From positions 2,344,501-2,408,500 of the forward strand of contig NC_019703.1 in NCBI RefSeq assembly GCF_000317045.1: a stretch of DNA of 64,000 nucleotides. Direction: 5' to 3'. This DNA comes from Geitlerinema sp. PCC 7407. Lineage in GTDB: Bacteria > Cyanobacteriota > Cyanobacteriia > PCC-7407. A model generated the notes under the pieces. That model saw only the letters and a list, made by a program, of their open reading frames with translations, did no database searches and was not told the DNA's origin. Below, piece by piece: positions 55,759-63,808 of this stretch (positions within the stretch are counted from its first letter, which is position 1; each line of letters opens with the position of its first letter). A program made the position numbers and the translations under genes.

Positions 55759-55973
55759 AATCGTCTGCTACATACGCCGTACATCAGCTTACAGCGCTTT
55801 TTGAGAGCGTACTGCACTGAAAAAGGACGGCTTGGGTTTCAGGGAACAGCGCCCCCAAAGCAAGGAGGGCTCGCAAGGCTCGGGAGTGCGAAGTTTTGCC
55901 GCCGAAAGCGGCGATCGCCCTTCGAGGCGGCCATGCTAGAACAGGCTAGAAATCTTGCGTTGGCGGAAGGGCT

Positions 55974-56777
55974 ATGGCGGTACAGGATTCTCTGGGGGGC
56001 GATCGCCTCTCGTCTTCGGGGCAGTTGCTGCAGCACTACCGCGCCCTGAGTCAGCGGACGCTGACCATTGTGGACCTGGAGACGACGGGCCACGGCGCGC
56101 GGACCAGCCGGGTCACAGAGGTTTCGGTGCTCCAGGCCAGCCTGGAAAACGGCATCCTAAACCAGCACACCCAGCTCATGAATCCCGAGGTGCCCATCCC
56201 CGCAGCGATCACCCAGTTCACCGGCATCTCCCAGGCCATGGTAGACGCAGCGCCGGTCTCAGAGCAGGTGTGGCCGCAGTTTTTGCCCCGGCTGCGGGAA
56301 CACGTTTTGACGGCTCACAACCTGAGCTTTGACTATGCCTTCTTGCAGGCCGAGTACGAGGACCTGGGGATTGTCTTTGAGCGGGAGCCGGGCGATCGCC
56401 TGTGTACGGTGGCACTGTCGCGGCTGATGCTGTCGGATTTGCCGTCGCGGCGGCTGCCGGATCTGGTGCAGCACTTTGGCTTTCGGGTGGGGCGATCGCA
56501 CCGGGCCGAGGCCGACGCGCTGGCCTGCTGGCTGCTGGCGGAGCGCCTGCTGGGAGAGATTCGAGACGAAGCCGATGAGGTGCTGCTGGCGAAGTTTGGC
56601 CGCCAGTGGATTCGGCTACGGGATGCCGCCGCCCTGCTGAACCTGTCGACCCATCAGGCGCGCCAGGTCTTGCAGGCGGCTCAGCTAACGGTGCAGACAG
56701 GGCGGACCGGCACGCTGCTCTACCGGCGATCGCAGGTGGATCAGGTGGTGGCCGAGCGGCGGTCCGCCGAGCCCTAG
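55974..56777 (+). CDS. DnaQ-like DEDD 3'-5' exonuclease
   Basis: 267 residues. Exo I is TIVDLETTGHG, Exo II LTAHNLSFDYAFL and Exo III SHRAEADALACWLL, giving D-E-D-H-D acid residues of the DEDDh family. A C-terminal domain of about 70 residues (LRDAAALLNLSTHQARQVLQAAQLTVQTGRTGTLLYRRSQVDQVV) resembles a small winged-helix/excisionase-type DNA-binding fold. It could act as a DNA polymerase III epsilon-like or RNase T-like nuclease. Its 3' end overlaps the convergent NACHT gene by 4 bp. Confidence 0.9.
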   Translation: MAVQDSLGGDRLSSSGQLLQHYRALSQRTLTIVDLETTGHGARTSRVTEVSVLQASLENGILNQHTQLMNPEVPIPAAITQFTGISQAMVDAAPVSEQVWPQFLPRLREHVLTAHNLSFDYAFLQAEYEDLGIVFEREPGDRLCTVALSRLMLSDLPSRRLPDLVQHFGFRVGRSHRAEADALACWLLAERLLGEIRDEADEVLLAKFGRQWIRLRDAAALLNLSTHQARQVLQAAQLTVQTGRTGTLLYRRSQVDQVVAERRSAEP

Positions 56778-59701
56778 GTTGGGTTCGCCCCAGCCCAGGC
56801 GCGCTGAAAGTCAGCGTGGGGCAGGTTTTGGGCGCAGTGCCACAGGAGCTTGTAGCGATCGCCCGCTGGCCCCGGTTGGTAGGCGGGACCAGACTCTGGG
56901 AACCAGGGCCGCAGCACCTGCACAGCGCTGGCCATCTGGGCGGGGGTGAGGACGGCGCGCAGAACTTCGACAATCCGCTTGGTCTGAGGGTCGGGCAGGG
57001 GCGATCGCAGCAGGTCCAGCAGGGTTTGCACGGCCTCCGGGTGACCGGGCTGGAGCCGACACAGATGGATCGCGGCCCGCTGGCGCTGGTGCGGGTCTGG
57101 GGCCGTGGCGAGGCGGGTCTCTAGGGCCTGGAGTTTGCGCTGCTGGGCGGCCTCAGCGGACAGGGGGCGCGATCGCCGCTGGCGCTGGGTCGGGCGATCG
57201 CGCTCCGAGGATTTGGGCGGTGACGACAGCAAGAAAGTCTGGGCCTGGGGATGCTCGGGAACTAGAGCCTGTAGGCTTTTGGCGGCCTGGAGGGCCAAGG
57301 CGCGATCGCCGTCGGTGAGCAGAGTCTCTAGGGTGGCGATCGCCGCTGGATGGTCCGGCCACAGCTTGCCCAGGCAGTAGGCGGCCCGACGGCGCAGACG
57401 GCCCTGGGGACTGGTGAGCAGCTGCTGGAGCGTCTCCAGGGCCGTGGCGTTACCAGGATCGAGCTTGGCCAGACTGTCGGCAATCTGCAACCGCAGAGGT
57501 TCGGCGCGCAGAGAGGCGCAGAGCTGCTCTAGGGTGGCGATCGCCCGCGCATTTCCCGGGTCTAGGGTCTTGCCAAGGGTGCAGGCGGCATTCCAGCGGG
57601 CATACAGATGGTCGGTGCGGACCAAAAAGGCCTCTAGAGCGGCGATCGCCAGCGCCCGATCGGTCTGGCACAGGGCGCTGCGAGCCCCATCCACCAGCGG
57701 CACCGGATAGGGCTGGCGCCGGCCCTCGCAAGCCTGACCCCCAAAGCGCCACTCCAGGAGCTGATCTAACAAGACGCTCGCCTGAGCCGCCTGGGGAAAC
57801 TCCGCCAGAGCCGCCACCCCCAGGAGCTGGGCACGCCCGCCATAGAAGCCGCCGCAGCCGTCCTCGAACTGGCACAGCGCCGCCAGAAAGGCCTCTTTAT
57901 CGGCGATCGCCCCCTCCGGGCGGCCCATCCACAGCAAGATCACCTCCCGCCAAGCCGGACTAAAAATCGGCAGCTCCGGACAGGGCCGCCAAAAATCTCG
58001 CCAGTCGGCGATCGCCTGGGCCGCAAAGTACTCCTGAAAGGTCGGGTGATAGAAAGCGTAGATTTTTTCGCCAGAGGTGGCCGAAACGCCCACTTGATTG
58101 AGCCAGCCTAGCTGGAGGGCCAGGGGCAGCAGCGCCAAATCCTCTGCCAGCACCTGCTGCAAAAAGGCGCTCGGCAACCGAAACCGCAGATCGGGCCGCC
58201 GCAGAGCCGCCAAGGCCAGTCGGCCCAGGGCCTGGTTGAGCTGGTGGCGCTGGGCGGGGTCGGTGGGAAAGCGGTCTTGTTTCCAGGCGTAGAGAGCCTC
58301 GACAAACTGGCCGTAGAGGCTGGCTTTGGTGCTGGGCAAGCTGCCCCGCAGCAGAGACCAGGAGCGGCACAGCAGCGCCAGCCTCAGGGGATTTTTGACG
58401 GCGGCCTTGATGGACCAGCGCTCCGGCCGGTCGAGTTCGCGCTGGAGCTGTTGACCCAGATCGGGCTGCCCCTGGAACCACCGAGCGATCACCTGCGATC
58501 GCAGGCTTTCTCCAGAGTCAGGGGCATCGCTCAGCGGCCCGTTGCAGTAGGTTTCGAAGGTATCGAGGGGATTGTGGCCGCTGTCCCACACGTTCAGGCG
58601 GCAGGTCAGCACGATGTGAACGTCCGCCATCCAGCCCCGCAGCTGACGGGCGATCGCCCCCAAGGCAGCGCCGCCGTCCAGGGCCATTTCGTCCACCGCA
58701 TCCAGCAGGAGCCACAGCCGACCGCTGCGTCCCTGGGCCACCAGATCCGCCTGGTGGGCCGGGTCCACCTGAAAACAGCGAGTCGCCTGGCGCAGCCACT
58801 CCTGGAGCACGTAGGTTTCCAGCGAGACGCCCTGCAAATCGGCCAGGGAAACCCAGATCGGCAGCGATCGCCGCTCTAGCAGCCAGAGGGCCACCCGCTG
58901 GAGCAGGGTCGTTTTTCCGGCACCCGGCTCCCCCACGATGGCGATGCGCTGGGGCTCCGACGCAGCCCCCATCTGGGCCAAAAAGTCGGCGATCGCCACA
59001 GGCTGGGTCGCCTCGGACTCCTCGAGATCCGTCAGCAGCCGATCCCGCCGGGTGCCATCATCATCGTCCCAGCGGGGCTGGTGCTGCCGCTTCAGAAGGC
59101 CCAGAGGCACATACAGGTCTTCCACCTCAAAGGTCAAGCCGTCGCTCATGGTCAGCAGATTGGTGGTGAGTCGCTGTAGCTGCTGAGCCTCCAGGCTGGC
59201 GCGGCAAAGCTGCCACCAGTCCAGCCCTTCGGGCACGGGCTCCCTAGGCAGCTGGCAGTCTGTCGGCAGCTCCGGGACAGGCCTTGGAGCCGTTCGCTGG
59301 GCGCGCCGCTGGTCCCACTCCGCCTCGAAGCGACGCAGGTTCGCGGCGCGATCGCGCCTGGGATGCCACAGCCTGAGGGTAAAGTGCCACACCTCCGAGC
59401 CGCTGCGGTGGGGGCGATTGTCTTCGAGGATGTCGAGAAAGTCTTGCCAGCGGCTCAGGGCTTCCTTGATTTGCGGCCCGCTCAGGGGCGCGGCGGCCAA
59501 GTGGGTCAGCGTCACCAAAAAGCGCAGCTTGGTGCGGACCACCAGCCGCTGCTCCGTTTGCCAGTGGGTCTGGATCTGGGGCCGCAGCGTCTCCAAAGCC
59601 CGCTCATCACAGTCCAACTCGTCGCTGGCATAGTCCAGGAGCGCCCCGAACAACTGGTGCGATCGCCGTTTGACCTCAGGCCCATAACTTACTCGTGCCA
59701 C
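56774..59701 (-). CDS. NACHT NTPase with C-terminal HEAT-like repeats
   Basis: 975 residues from a GTG at 59701 (MARVSYGPEVKRRS); a TTG-started form would be 19 longer. An N-terminal helical domain of about 230 residues (LLDYASDELDCDERALETLRPQIQTHW) leads to the NACHT core: Walker A GEPGAGKTTLLQRV, Walker B LWLLLDAVDEM, sensor-like VLTCRLNVWD, and FYHPTFQEYFAAQAI downstream. The last ~300 residues are HEAT/PBS-type repeats (AIATLEQLCASLRAEPLRLQIADSLAKLDPGNATALETL). STAND NTPases of this kind act as signal sensors, many in antiphage immunity. No nuclease or TIR effector was seen in this protein. Confidence 0.92.
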   Translation of the reverse strand: MARVSYGPEVKRRSHQLFGALLDYASDELDCDERALETLRPQIQTHWQTEQRLVVRTKLRFLVTLTHLAAAPLSGPQIKEALSRWQDFLDILEDNRPHRSGSEVWHFTLRLWHPRRDRAANLRRFEAEWDQRRAQRTAPRPVPELPTDCQLPREPVPEGLDWWQLCRASLEAQQLQRLTTNLLTMSDGLTFEVEDLYVPLGLLKRQHQPRWDDDDGTRRDRLLTDLEESEATQPVAIADFLAQMGAASEPQRIAIVGEPGAGKTTLLQRVALWLLERRSLPIWVSLADLQGVSLETYVLQEWLRQATRCFQVDPAHQADLVAQGRSGRLWLLLDAVDEMALDGGAALGAIARQLRGWMADVHIVLTCRLNVWDSGHNPLDTFETYCNGPLSDAPDSGESLRSQVIARWFQGQPDLGQQLQRELDRPERWSIKAAVKNPLRLALLCRSWSLLRGSLPSTKASLYGQFVEALYAWKQDRFPTDPAQRHQLNQALGRLALAALRRPDLRFRLPSAFLQQVLAEDLALLPLALQLGWLNQVGVSATSGEKIYAFYHPTFQEYFAAQAIADWRDFWRPCPELPIFSPAWREVILLWMGRPEGAIADKEAFLAALCQFEDGCGGFYGGRAQLLGVAALAEFPQAAQASVLLDQLLEWRFGGQACEGRRQPYPVPLVDGARSALCQTDRALAIAALEAFLVRTDHLYARWNAACTLGKTLDPGNARAIATLEQLCASLRAEPLRLQIADSLAKLDPGNATALETLQQLLTSPQGRLRRRAAYCLGKLWPDHPAAIATLETLLTDGDRALALQAAKSLQALVPEHPQAQTFLLSSPPKSSERDRPTQRQRRSRPLSAEAAQQRKLQALETRLATAPDPHQRQRAAIHLCRLQPGHPEAVQTLLDLLRSPLPDPQTKRIVEVLRAVLTPAQMASAVQVLRPWFPESGPAYQPGPAGDRYKLLWHCAQNLPHADFQRAWAGANPT

Positions 59702-59924
59702 GGTTTTCCACTGCTGCCTCAAACTGAAAGCCGCACAAAGCTGGGGGAGTCCCCCCAATTTTCGCCTTCCCCCAGGTCTGCAACGCAGGATTTTGGGGCG
59801 TTTCCGGATTTTTTGGGGGCGATCGCCTGGGGGAAGGTGCCCCGCCTATTCTAAGGTCATCGAGCGAAGGCCCCTCACCGCACCCCCACCGGGAAGCGCC
59901 CCGAGGACCGCCAACGCCCAGCCT

Positions 59925-60054
59925 GTGGCGGCTAGCTCAACCAGTCGAGCGCCATCATTGCCCGAAAGGGCCGCAGATCGAGGGTTATCGCTGACAATCG
60001 ATTCTCTCCCTTGATCGCCGGAGATGCGGGTGCAAATCCCGCGCCGCTACACCA
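59925..60054 (+). ncRNA. tRNA-like Y RNA candidate 1 (YrlA type)
   Basis: 130 nt. Acceptor arms GTGGCGGC (59925-59932) and GCCGCTAC (60043-60050) pair over 8 bp, followed by A and encoded CCA (60052-60054). After T-A come the D stem GCTC/GAGC (59935-59950) and a T stem GCGGG/CCCGC (60026-60042) with 7-nt loop TGCAAAT. Instead of an anticodon arm there is a 75-nt insert with a GAAA-loop hairpin (GCCC/GGGC, 59960-59971) and a 9-bp stem (59976-59984 with 60008-60016) beside GGGTTATCG. That motif, with GGCCG before it, resembles the Ro60-binding element of Y RNAs. The Ro60 gene lies downstream. Strand and function inferred; the folding is directly visible. Confidence 0.8.
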
Positions 60055-60058
60055 CCAC

Positions 60059-60180
60059 TGGCAGGTGGTTTAACAGCAAAACGCCTTTTCCCTGTTCAAA
60101 TTTTGCCTGTGAGGGCCGAGGAATAAGGGTTATCGCCTTTTCAGCGGGAGATGTGGGTGCAAATCCCACCCTGCCAACCA
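60059..60180 (+). ncRNA. tRNA-like Y RNA candidate 2 (YrlA type)
   Basis: 122 nt, only 4 nt after candidate 1. Acceptor arms TGGCAGG (60059-60065) and CCTGCCA (60170-60176) pair over 7 bp, then A and CCA (60178-60180). The D stem is GTTT/AAAC (60068-60082) and the T stem GTGGG/CCCAC (60153-60169) with the same loop TGCAAAT. The 70-nt insert has GGCCGAGGAA before AAGGGTTATCG (to 60135), a closer match to the Y RNA Ro site than copy 1. Stem sequences differ from copy 1 while pairing is kept, which is covariation. The pair is probably cut from one transcript by tRNA-processing enzymes. Confidence 0.82.
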
Positions 60181-60335
60181 TTTTGCAGAGGTTGTGAGAG
60201 TTCTGAGTTCGTCGACTTTTCAGGAGCGACGCCCAAGCCCTGACGGTTCAGACTCTCCCATTCCCTCGTTCACGTTCTCTGTTCAATTCACTCATTCGTT
60301 TCAACCCATTGCCCATTGGGCCGAGGAGTTCTGCC

Positions 60336-61940
60336 GTGAACTATCAATTTCTCCTGTCAAAAAATCGCAAAACGCCCCAAAATCAGCCACTTCCGGGCCG
60401 CGAAGCCGAGATGGTCCAGGGCCGCTCGGGGGGCTGGATGTTCCAGGCGGATTCGTGGTCGGTGCTGCGCCGCTGCCTGCTGATTGGGACGGCCCAGAGC
60501 ACCTTTTACGCCGACCAGCACGAGCTGACGACGGAGTTTGTGGCGGTGCTCAACCAGGCGATCGCCCTCGACCCCGATCGCGTCGCTCAGGAAATTCTCT
60601 ACGCCTCCGACGGCCACGCCCTCAACAACAGCGCCCCGATCCTGGCGCTGGTGCTGCTGTCCATGGGCGAGAGCCCCCAGGCCAAGCGCGCCTTTCAGGA
60701 AATATTCCCCCAGGTGGTGCGCACCGGCAGCCATTTCTACGAGTGGCTGAGCTACACCAAGGGTCTGCGGGGATTTGGCAAGGTCGTGCGCGAGGCGGGG
60801 AAAGCGTGGCTGGCCCGCGAGGACGTGCGGGAGCTGGCTTACCAGTTGCTGAAATACCAGCAGCGCCAAGGCTTTCGCCATCGGGATGCCCTGCGGTTGT
60901 TTCACGTGAAGCCGCCGACCGCTGACCATGACCGGCTGTTTCAGTGGGTGATCCAGGGCTGGGAGACGCTGCCAGCGGAGCCTCCTTCAGCGGCCCTCAG
61001 CCAGATCTGGTGGTACGAGTGGCTCAAGCGCAACCCTACGCAAACCCGGAAGGCGATCGCCCAGGGTCGCCTGACCCACGAAATGGCCGCGCCGGTGGGC
61101 CAGATGAACACCGAAGCGTGGCAGCTTCTGTTTCAGGACATGCCCATCGGCGCCCTGCTGCGAAATCTGGCTTCTCTGACGGAGCTGGAGGTGCTGGCTC
61201 CCCGCCACCGCAAGAATCTGCGTCACTTGGCCCAGGTCCTGACGAGTCGCGATCGCCTGCGCAAGGGCCGCATTCACCCCATCGACGTCCTGAAAGCCCT
61301 CAAGACCTACCAATCCGGGGGCAAGCTGGGGCGAAGCAAAAAAACTTGGCAGCCGGTGCCGGAGGTACTCGAGATTCTGGAGCGGGCGCTGGCGCTGTCC
61401 TTCGAGGCGCTGGCCCCCACGGGAAAAATGTTCTTGCACGCCGTGGACGTCTCGGGCTCCATGTCCTACTACAGCGTCAGCTCCATGGGCTTGACCTGCT
61501 GCGAGATCGCCACGACCATGGCCCTCGCTACGGCCAAAGCTGAGGAGAACTGCGTCATTCGCGGCTTTGCAACGGATTTTCGTGATCTTCAGATCACGGC
61601 TCGGGATTCTTTCCAGAGCGCGATCGCCAAGGCCACCTGCCAAAACTTTGGCGGAACCGACGCAGCCGTGGCCTACGAGTGGGCCATCCGCAAGCGTCTC
61701 AAAGTAGACGTATTTTGCTTCTGGACCGACTGCGAAAGCTGGGCAGGCCGCCAGCACCCCAGTCAGGCCCTGGCAGAATACCGCCGCAAGGTGAACCCCA
61801 ACGCCAAAGCGGTCTACGTCACCTTGGTCCCCTCGAATGTCTCTCTGGTCGATCCCCAAGATCCTCGCTCCTGGGACATTGCAGGCTTCGATCCGAGCAC
61901 GCCGCGCCTGATCCAGATGCTGGCGAGCGAGATTCTCTAG
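60336..61940 (+). CDS. rsr: TROVE/vWA-domain Ro60 orthologue (Rsr)
   Basis: 534 residues from a GTG at 60336 with GAGGAG 7 nt upstream; an upstream TTG is rejected. The TROVE domain (NYQFLLSKNRKTPQ, GGWMFQADSWSVLRRCLLIGTAQSTFYADQHELTTEF, KKTWQPVPEVLEILERAL) is a HEAT-like ring, and the C-terminal von Willebrand A domain has the MIDAS DVSGSM (Asp371), GGTD and WTDCESW. Ro60 binds Y RNAs and misfolded RNA; in Deinococcus a Y RNA tethers it to PNPase for RNA decay and 23S maturation. The two Y RNA candidates end 155 bp upstream. Identification is secure; the partner nuclease here is unknown. Confidence 0.96.
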   Translation: MNYQFLLSKNRKTPQNQPLPGREAEMVQGRSGGWMFQADSWSVLRRCLLIGTAQSTFYADQHELTTEFVAVLNQAIALDPDRVAQEILYASDGHALNNSAPILALVLLSMGESPQAKRAFQEIFPQVVRTGSHFYEWLSYTKGLRGFGKVVREAGKAWLAREDVRELAYQLLKYQQRQGFRHRDALRLFHVKPPTADHDRLFQWVIQGWETLPAEPPSAALSQIWWYEWLKRNPTQTRKAIAQGRLTHEMAAPVGQMNTEAWQLLFQDMPIGALLRNLASLTELEVLAPRHRKNLRHLAQVLTSRDRLRKGRIHPIDVLKALKTYQSGGKLGRSKKTWQPVPEVLEILERALALSFEALAPTGKMFLHAVDVSGSMSYYSVSSMGLTCCEIATTMALATAKAEENCVIRGFATDFRDLQITARDSFQSAIAKATCQNFGGTDAAVAYEWAIRKRLKVDVFCFWTDCESWAGRQHPSQALAEYRRKVNPNAKAVYVTLVPSNVSLVDPQDPRSWDIAGFDPSTPRLIQMLASEIL

Positions 61941-61990
61941 ACAGCGCTTGTCACCTCGCTCACCATCCCTCTAGCTGCGATCGCCTTTTT

Positions 61991-62022
61991 GCGCCTCTGA
62001 CTCCTCGAAAAGTCAGAGGCGC
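61991..62022 (+). terminator. 12-bp hairpin 50 bp after rsr
   Basis: Arms GCGCCTCTGACT and AGTCAGAGGCGC flank an 8-nt loop (CCTCGAAA). No T-run follows on the + strand, so termination may be rho-type or the structure may protect the 3' end. Confidence 0.5.
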
Positions 62023-62189
62023 AGAGGCGCGTGGAGATTCAATCGCTTTCCACGGGCAGATTCTCTCTCAAGGATGATGTGAAAGCTCTTTGAGAACCCT
62101 TAATCTACTGAGACGCTATTCTAATTTCTTTATAAATTTTTCCATTTTCTTTGTCTTCTTCCCCCGCTTCTCTCACTCTTATCGGTAAC

Positions 62190-62438
62190 ATGATCGACAA
62201 AGTCGCCCTAACCAACGCCACACCAGTCCAGAAATTTATCTTTACCGTGGCAGATCACTCCGCGATCAAAGTAATGACTTTCAACCAGGATCTGCTAGTG
62301 GTCATTGATCCGGAGCACCCCAGGGCCCGCCGTCTCGCCAGCCTGTGCTGTGACGCTTTTATCGAGTGCTTTTCATGGCCCTGGGAAGTGAGTATCTGGA
62401 TTGGCGATCGCATTTTTTGCGATAGTCACGGCCTGTAG
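62190..62438 (+). CDS. Small conserved hypothetical
   Basis: 82 residues from the ATG at 62190 (MIDKVALTNATPVQKFIFTVADHSAIKVM); TTG 62151 is an alternative. Beta-rich with LLVVIDPEHPRARRLASLCCDAFIECFSWPWEVSIWIG. It ends 10 bp before a palindrome shared with the convergent acsF. Function unknown. Confidence 0.6.
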   Translation: MIDKVALTNATPVQKFIFTVADHSAIKVMTFNQDLLVVIDPEHPRARRLASLCCDAFIECFSWPWEVSIWIGDRIFCDSHGL

Positions 62439-62447
62439 TAGATCGCC

Positions 62448-62469
62448 GCGCTGAGAGATCTCTCAGCGC
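62448..62469. terminator. 22-bp perfect palindrome at the convergent gene ends
   Basis: The half-site GCGCTGAGAGA (62448-62458) is followed at once by its complement. It spans the acsF stop codon and follows the small + gene by 9 bp, so it can act as a two-way 3' end. No T-run on either side. Confidence 0.55.
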
Positions 62470-63530
62470 ACTGTCCCCCGCAAGGCTTCTGCATCCACGG
62501 GCCGCAGACAGTAGAGACACAGCAGATTCCAGGCGATCGCGCCGATCAGGGGCAGTTTGCGCAGCAGCTTGAGAAAACGGGGCTGGCCGGTGCGGGCGAT
62601 CGCCGCTATCTGTAGGTTGTAGCCAGCGCACCGCTGGAGCCGCCGGAAGAAGTCAGGATGCTCCGTATCGAGAACCGCCGGGAAAGCCCGCGCGGCTGTG
62701 GCGTTGGTTTCCCGGATCACCTGCCGATCAAATTCAGTCGGGTCGAGCCCCAGAATTTCGTAAAATTTGGCGCGCTCATGGACCGTGAGGGAATGAGTGG
62801 CAAACACAGAGAGCAAGAAGAATCGGCTCCAGAACCGGGCTTTCCAGCCTTGCCACAGCTGAGGCTGCGATCGCAGCAGCGCCTTAAAAATATCTCCATG
62901 GCGGTTTTCGTCCTGGCACCAGCTCTCGAAGTATCGAAACAGCGGATAAAACTGATTCTCGGGGTGCTGCTGAAGGTGGCGATAGATGATGATATAGCGC
63001 CAGTAGCCTATCTTTTCAGACAGATAGACGGTGTACAGCACCCACTCTAAAGGGAAAAAAGTATAGGTGCGCTGCTTGGTGAGATAGGCCAGATCGAGAG
63101 TCACCTGAAAGTCTCCCATGGCCTTGTTGAGGAAGCCTGCGTGGCGGGCCTCATCGCGCGCCATGAGGTGAAACAGCTCCGACAGCAGGGGATTGCGCTG
63201 CTTGAGCTTGCGCGCCAGTTCTTTGAACAGTAGAAATCCAGAAAACTCCGAAATACACGATCGCTCTAGATAATCAATGAAGGCGCGGCGAGCTTCGCCG
63301 TCGATGTGCTCCCAGGACTGCTCAAAGGCCTCATCGCGAAGGAAGTGATGGCGATTGTAGTCTGCCTGCATCTCGCTGAGCATGGCCCGGAGTTCTGTCT
63401 CCTGAGCGGATAAATCCAGATTGGCCGCCGTTTCAAAATCAGTGGTGTAAAAGCGCGGCGTGAGAACGGTTTCCGAGGGAAGGGCCTTGAGCTTTTGGGC
63501 AGATTCTTGGTCGGCTGTATAAACGCTCAT
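62463..63530 (-). CDS. acsF: Mg-protoporphyrin IX monomethyl ester (oxidative) cyclase
   Basis: 355 residues. The diiron sites are visible in SCISEFSGFLLFKEL, LMARDEARHAGFLNKAM and WCQDENRHGDIFKAL, with VLTPRFYTTDF near the start and FYEILGLDPTEFDRQVIRETN later. The enzyme closes the isocyclic ring of chlorophyll using oxygen and reductant. Cyanobacteria often have two isoforms, and a gene divergent from or linked to heme oxygenase, as here, is usually the low-oxygen form (chlAII); the isoform assignment is inference from context. Confidence 0.95.
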   Translation of the reverse strand: MSVYTADQESAQKLKALPSETVLTPRFYTTDFETAANLDLSAQETELRAMLSEMQADYNRHHFLRDEAFEQSWEHIDGEARRAFIDYLERSCISEFSGFLLFKELARKLKQRNPLLSELFHLMARDEARHAGFLNKAMGDFQVTLDLAYLTKQRTYTFFPLEWVLYTVYLSEKIGYWRYIIIYRHLQQHPENQFYPLFRYFESWCQDENRHGDIFKALLRSQPQLWQGWKARFWSRFFLLSVFATHSLTVHERAKFYEILGLDPTEFDRQVIRETNATAARAFPAVLDTEHPDFFRRLQRCAGYNLQIAAIARTGQPRFLKLLRKLPLIGAIAWNLLCLYCLRPVDAEALRGTVR

Positions 63531-63740
63531 TAGATAAATTTCTCAGTTAATCGCTAAATAGCTATTTAAGCACAAACTTGCGGAAATTTTGCTGTTCGGG
63601 CTGTCGTCAGGTTTTGAGGGGCGATCGCCGAAAAGCACAATTACTTAGATTTGAAGCGTGAACGAAGGGGGCGATCGCCTGAAAACGCGAGAGCGATCGC
63701 TTCCTGAGCAGAGCAATCATCGCGCCTTTGGATCATTTAC

Positions 63741-63769
63741 TTGACAAAACCATGTTTAATAACCATAAA
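63741..63769 (+). promoter_or_regulatory. Putative promoter of the heme oxygenase gene
   Basis: TTGACA (63741-63746) is followed after 17 bp by CATAAA (63764-63769), a fair sigma-70 spacing, about 40 bp before the start codon. A MarR-type regulator (ChlR) controls the comparable pair in Synechocystis; its site is not recognised here. Confidence 0.5.
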
Positions 63770-63808
63770 GTGATTAAAGCGTTTCACCTCTCTTAGGAGG
63801 CCGCAAAC

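Noticed and set aside
54496-56049. 517-codon + strand open frame over dapL
   Set aside because: Antisense to dapL; the translation has no domain and dapL is unambiguous.
59925-60054. Selenocysteine tRNA (8-bp acceptor)
   Set aside because: The long D stem, UCA anticodon arm and variable arm of tRNA-Sec are absent.
59925-60180. Ordinary tRNA genes with introns
   Set aside because: Removing the inserts does not leave an anticodon stem and loop; both inserts carry the same GGGTTATCG motif and an rsr gene follows, so Y RNAs fit better.
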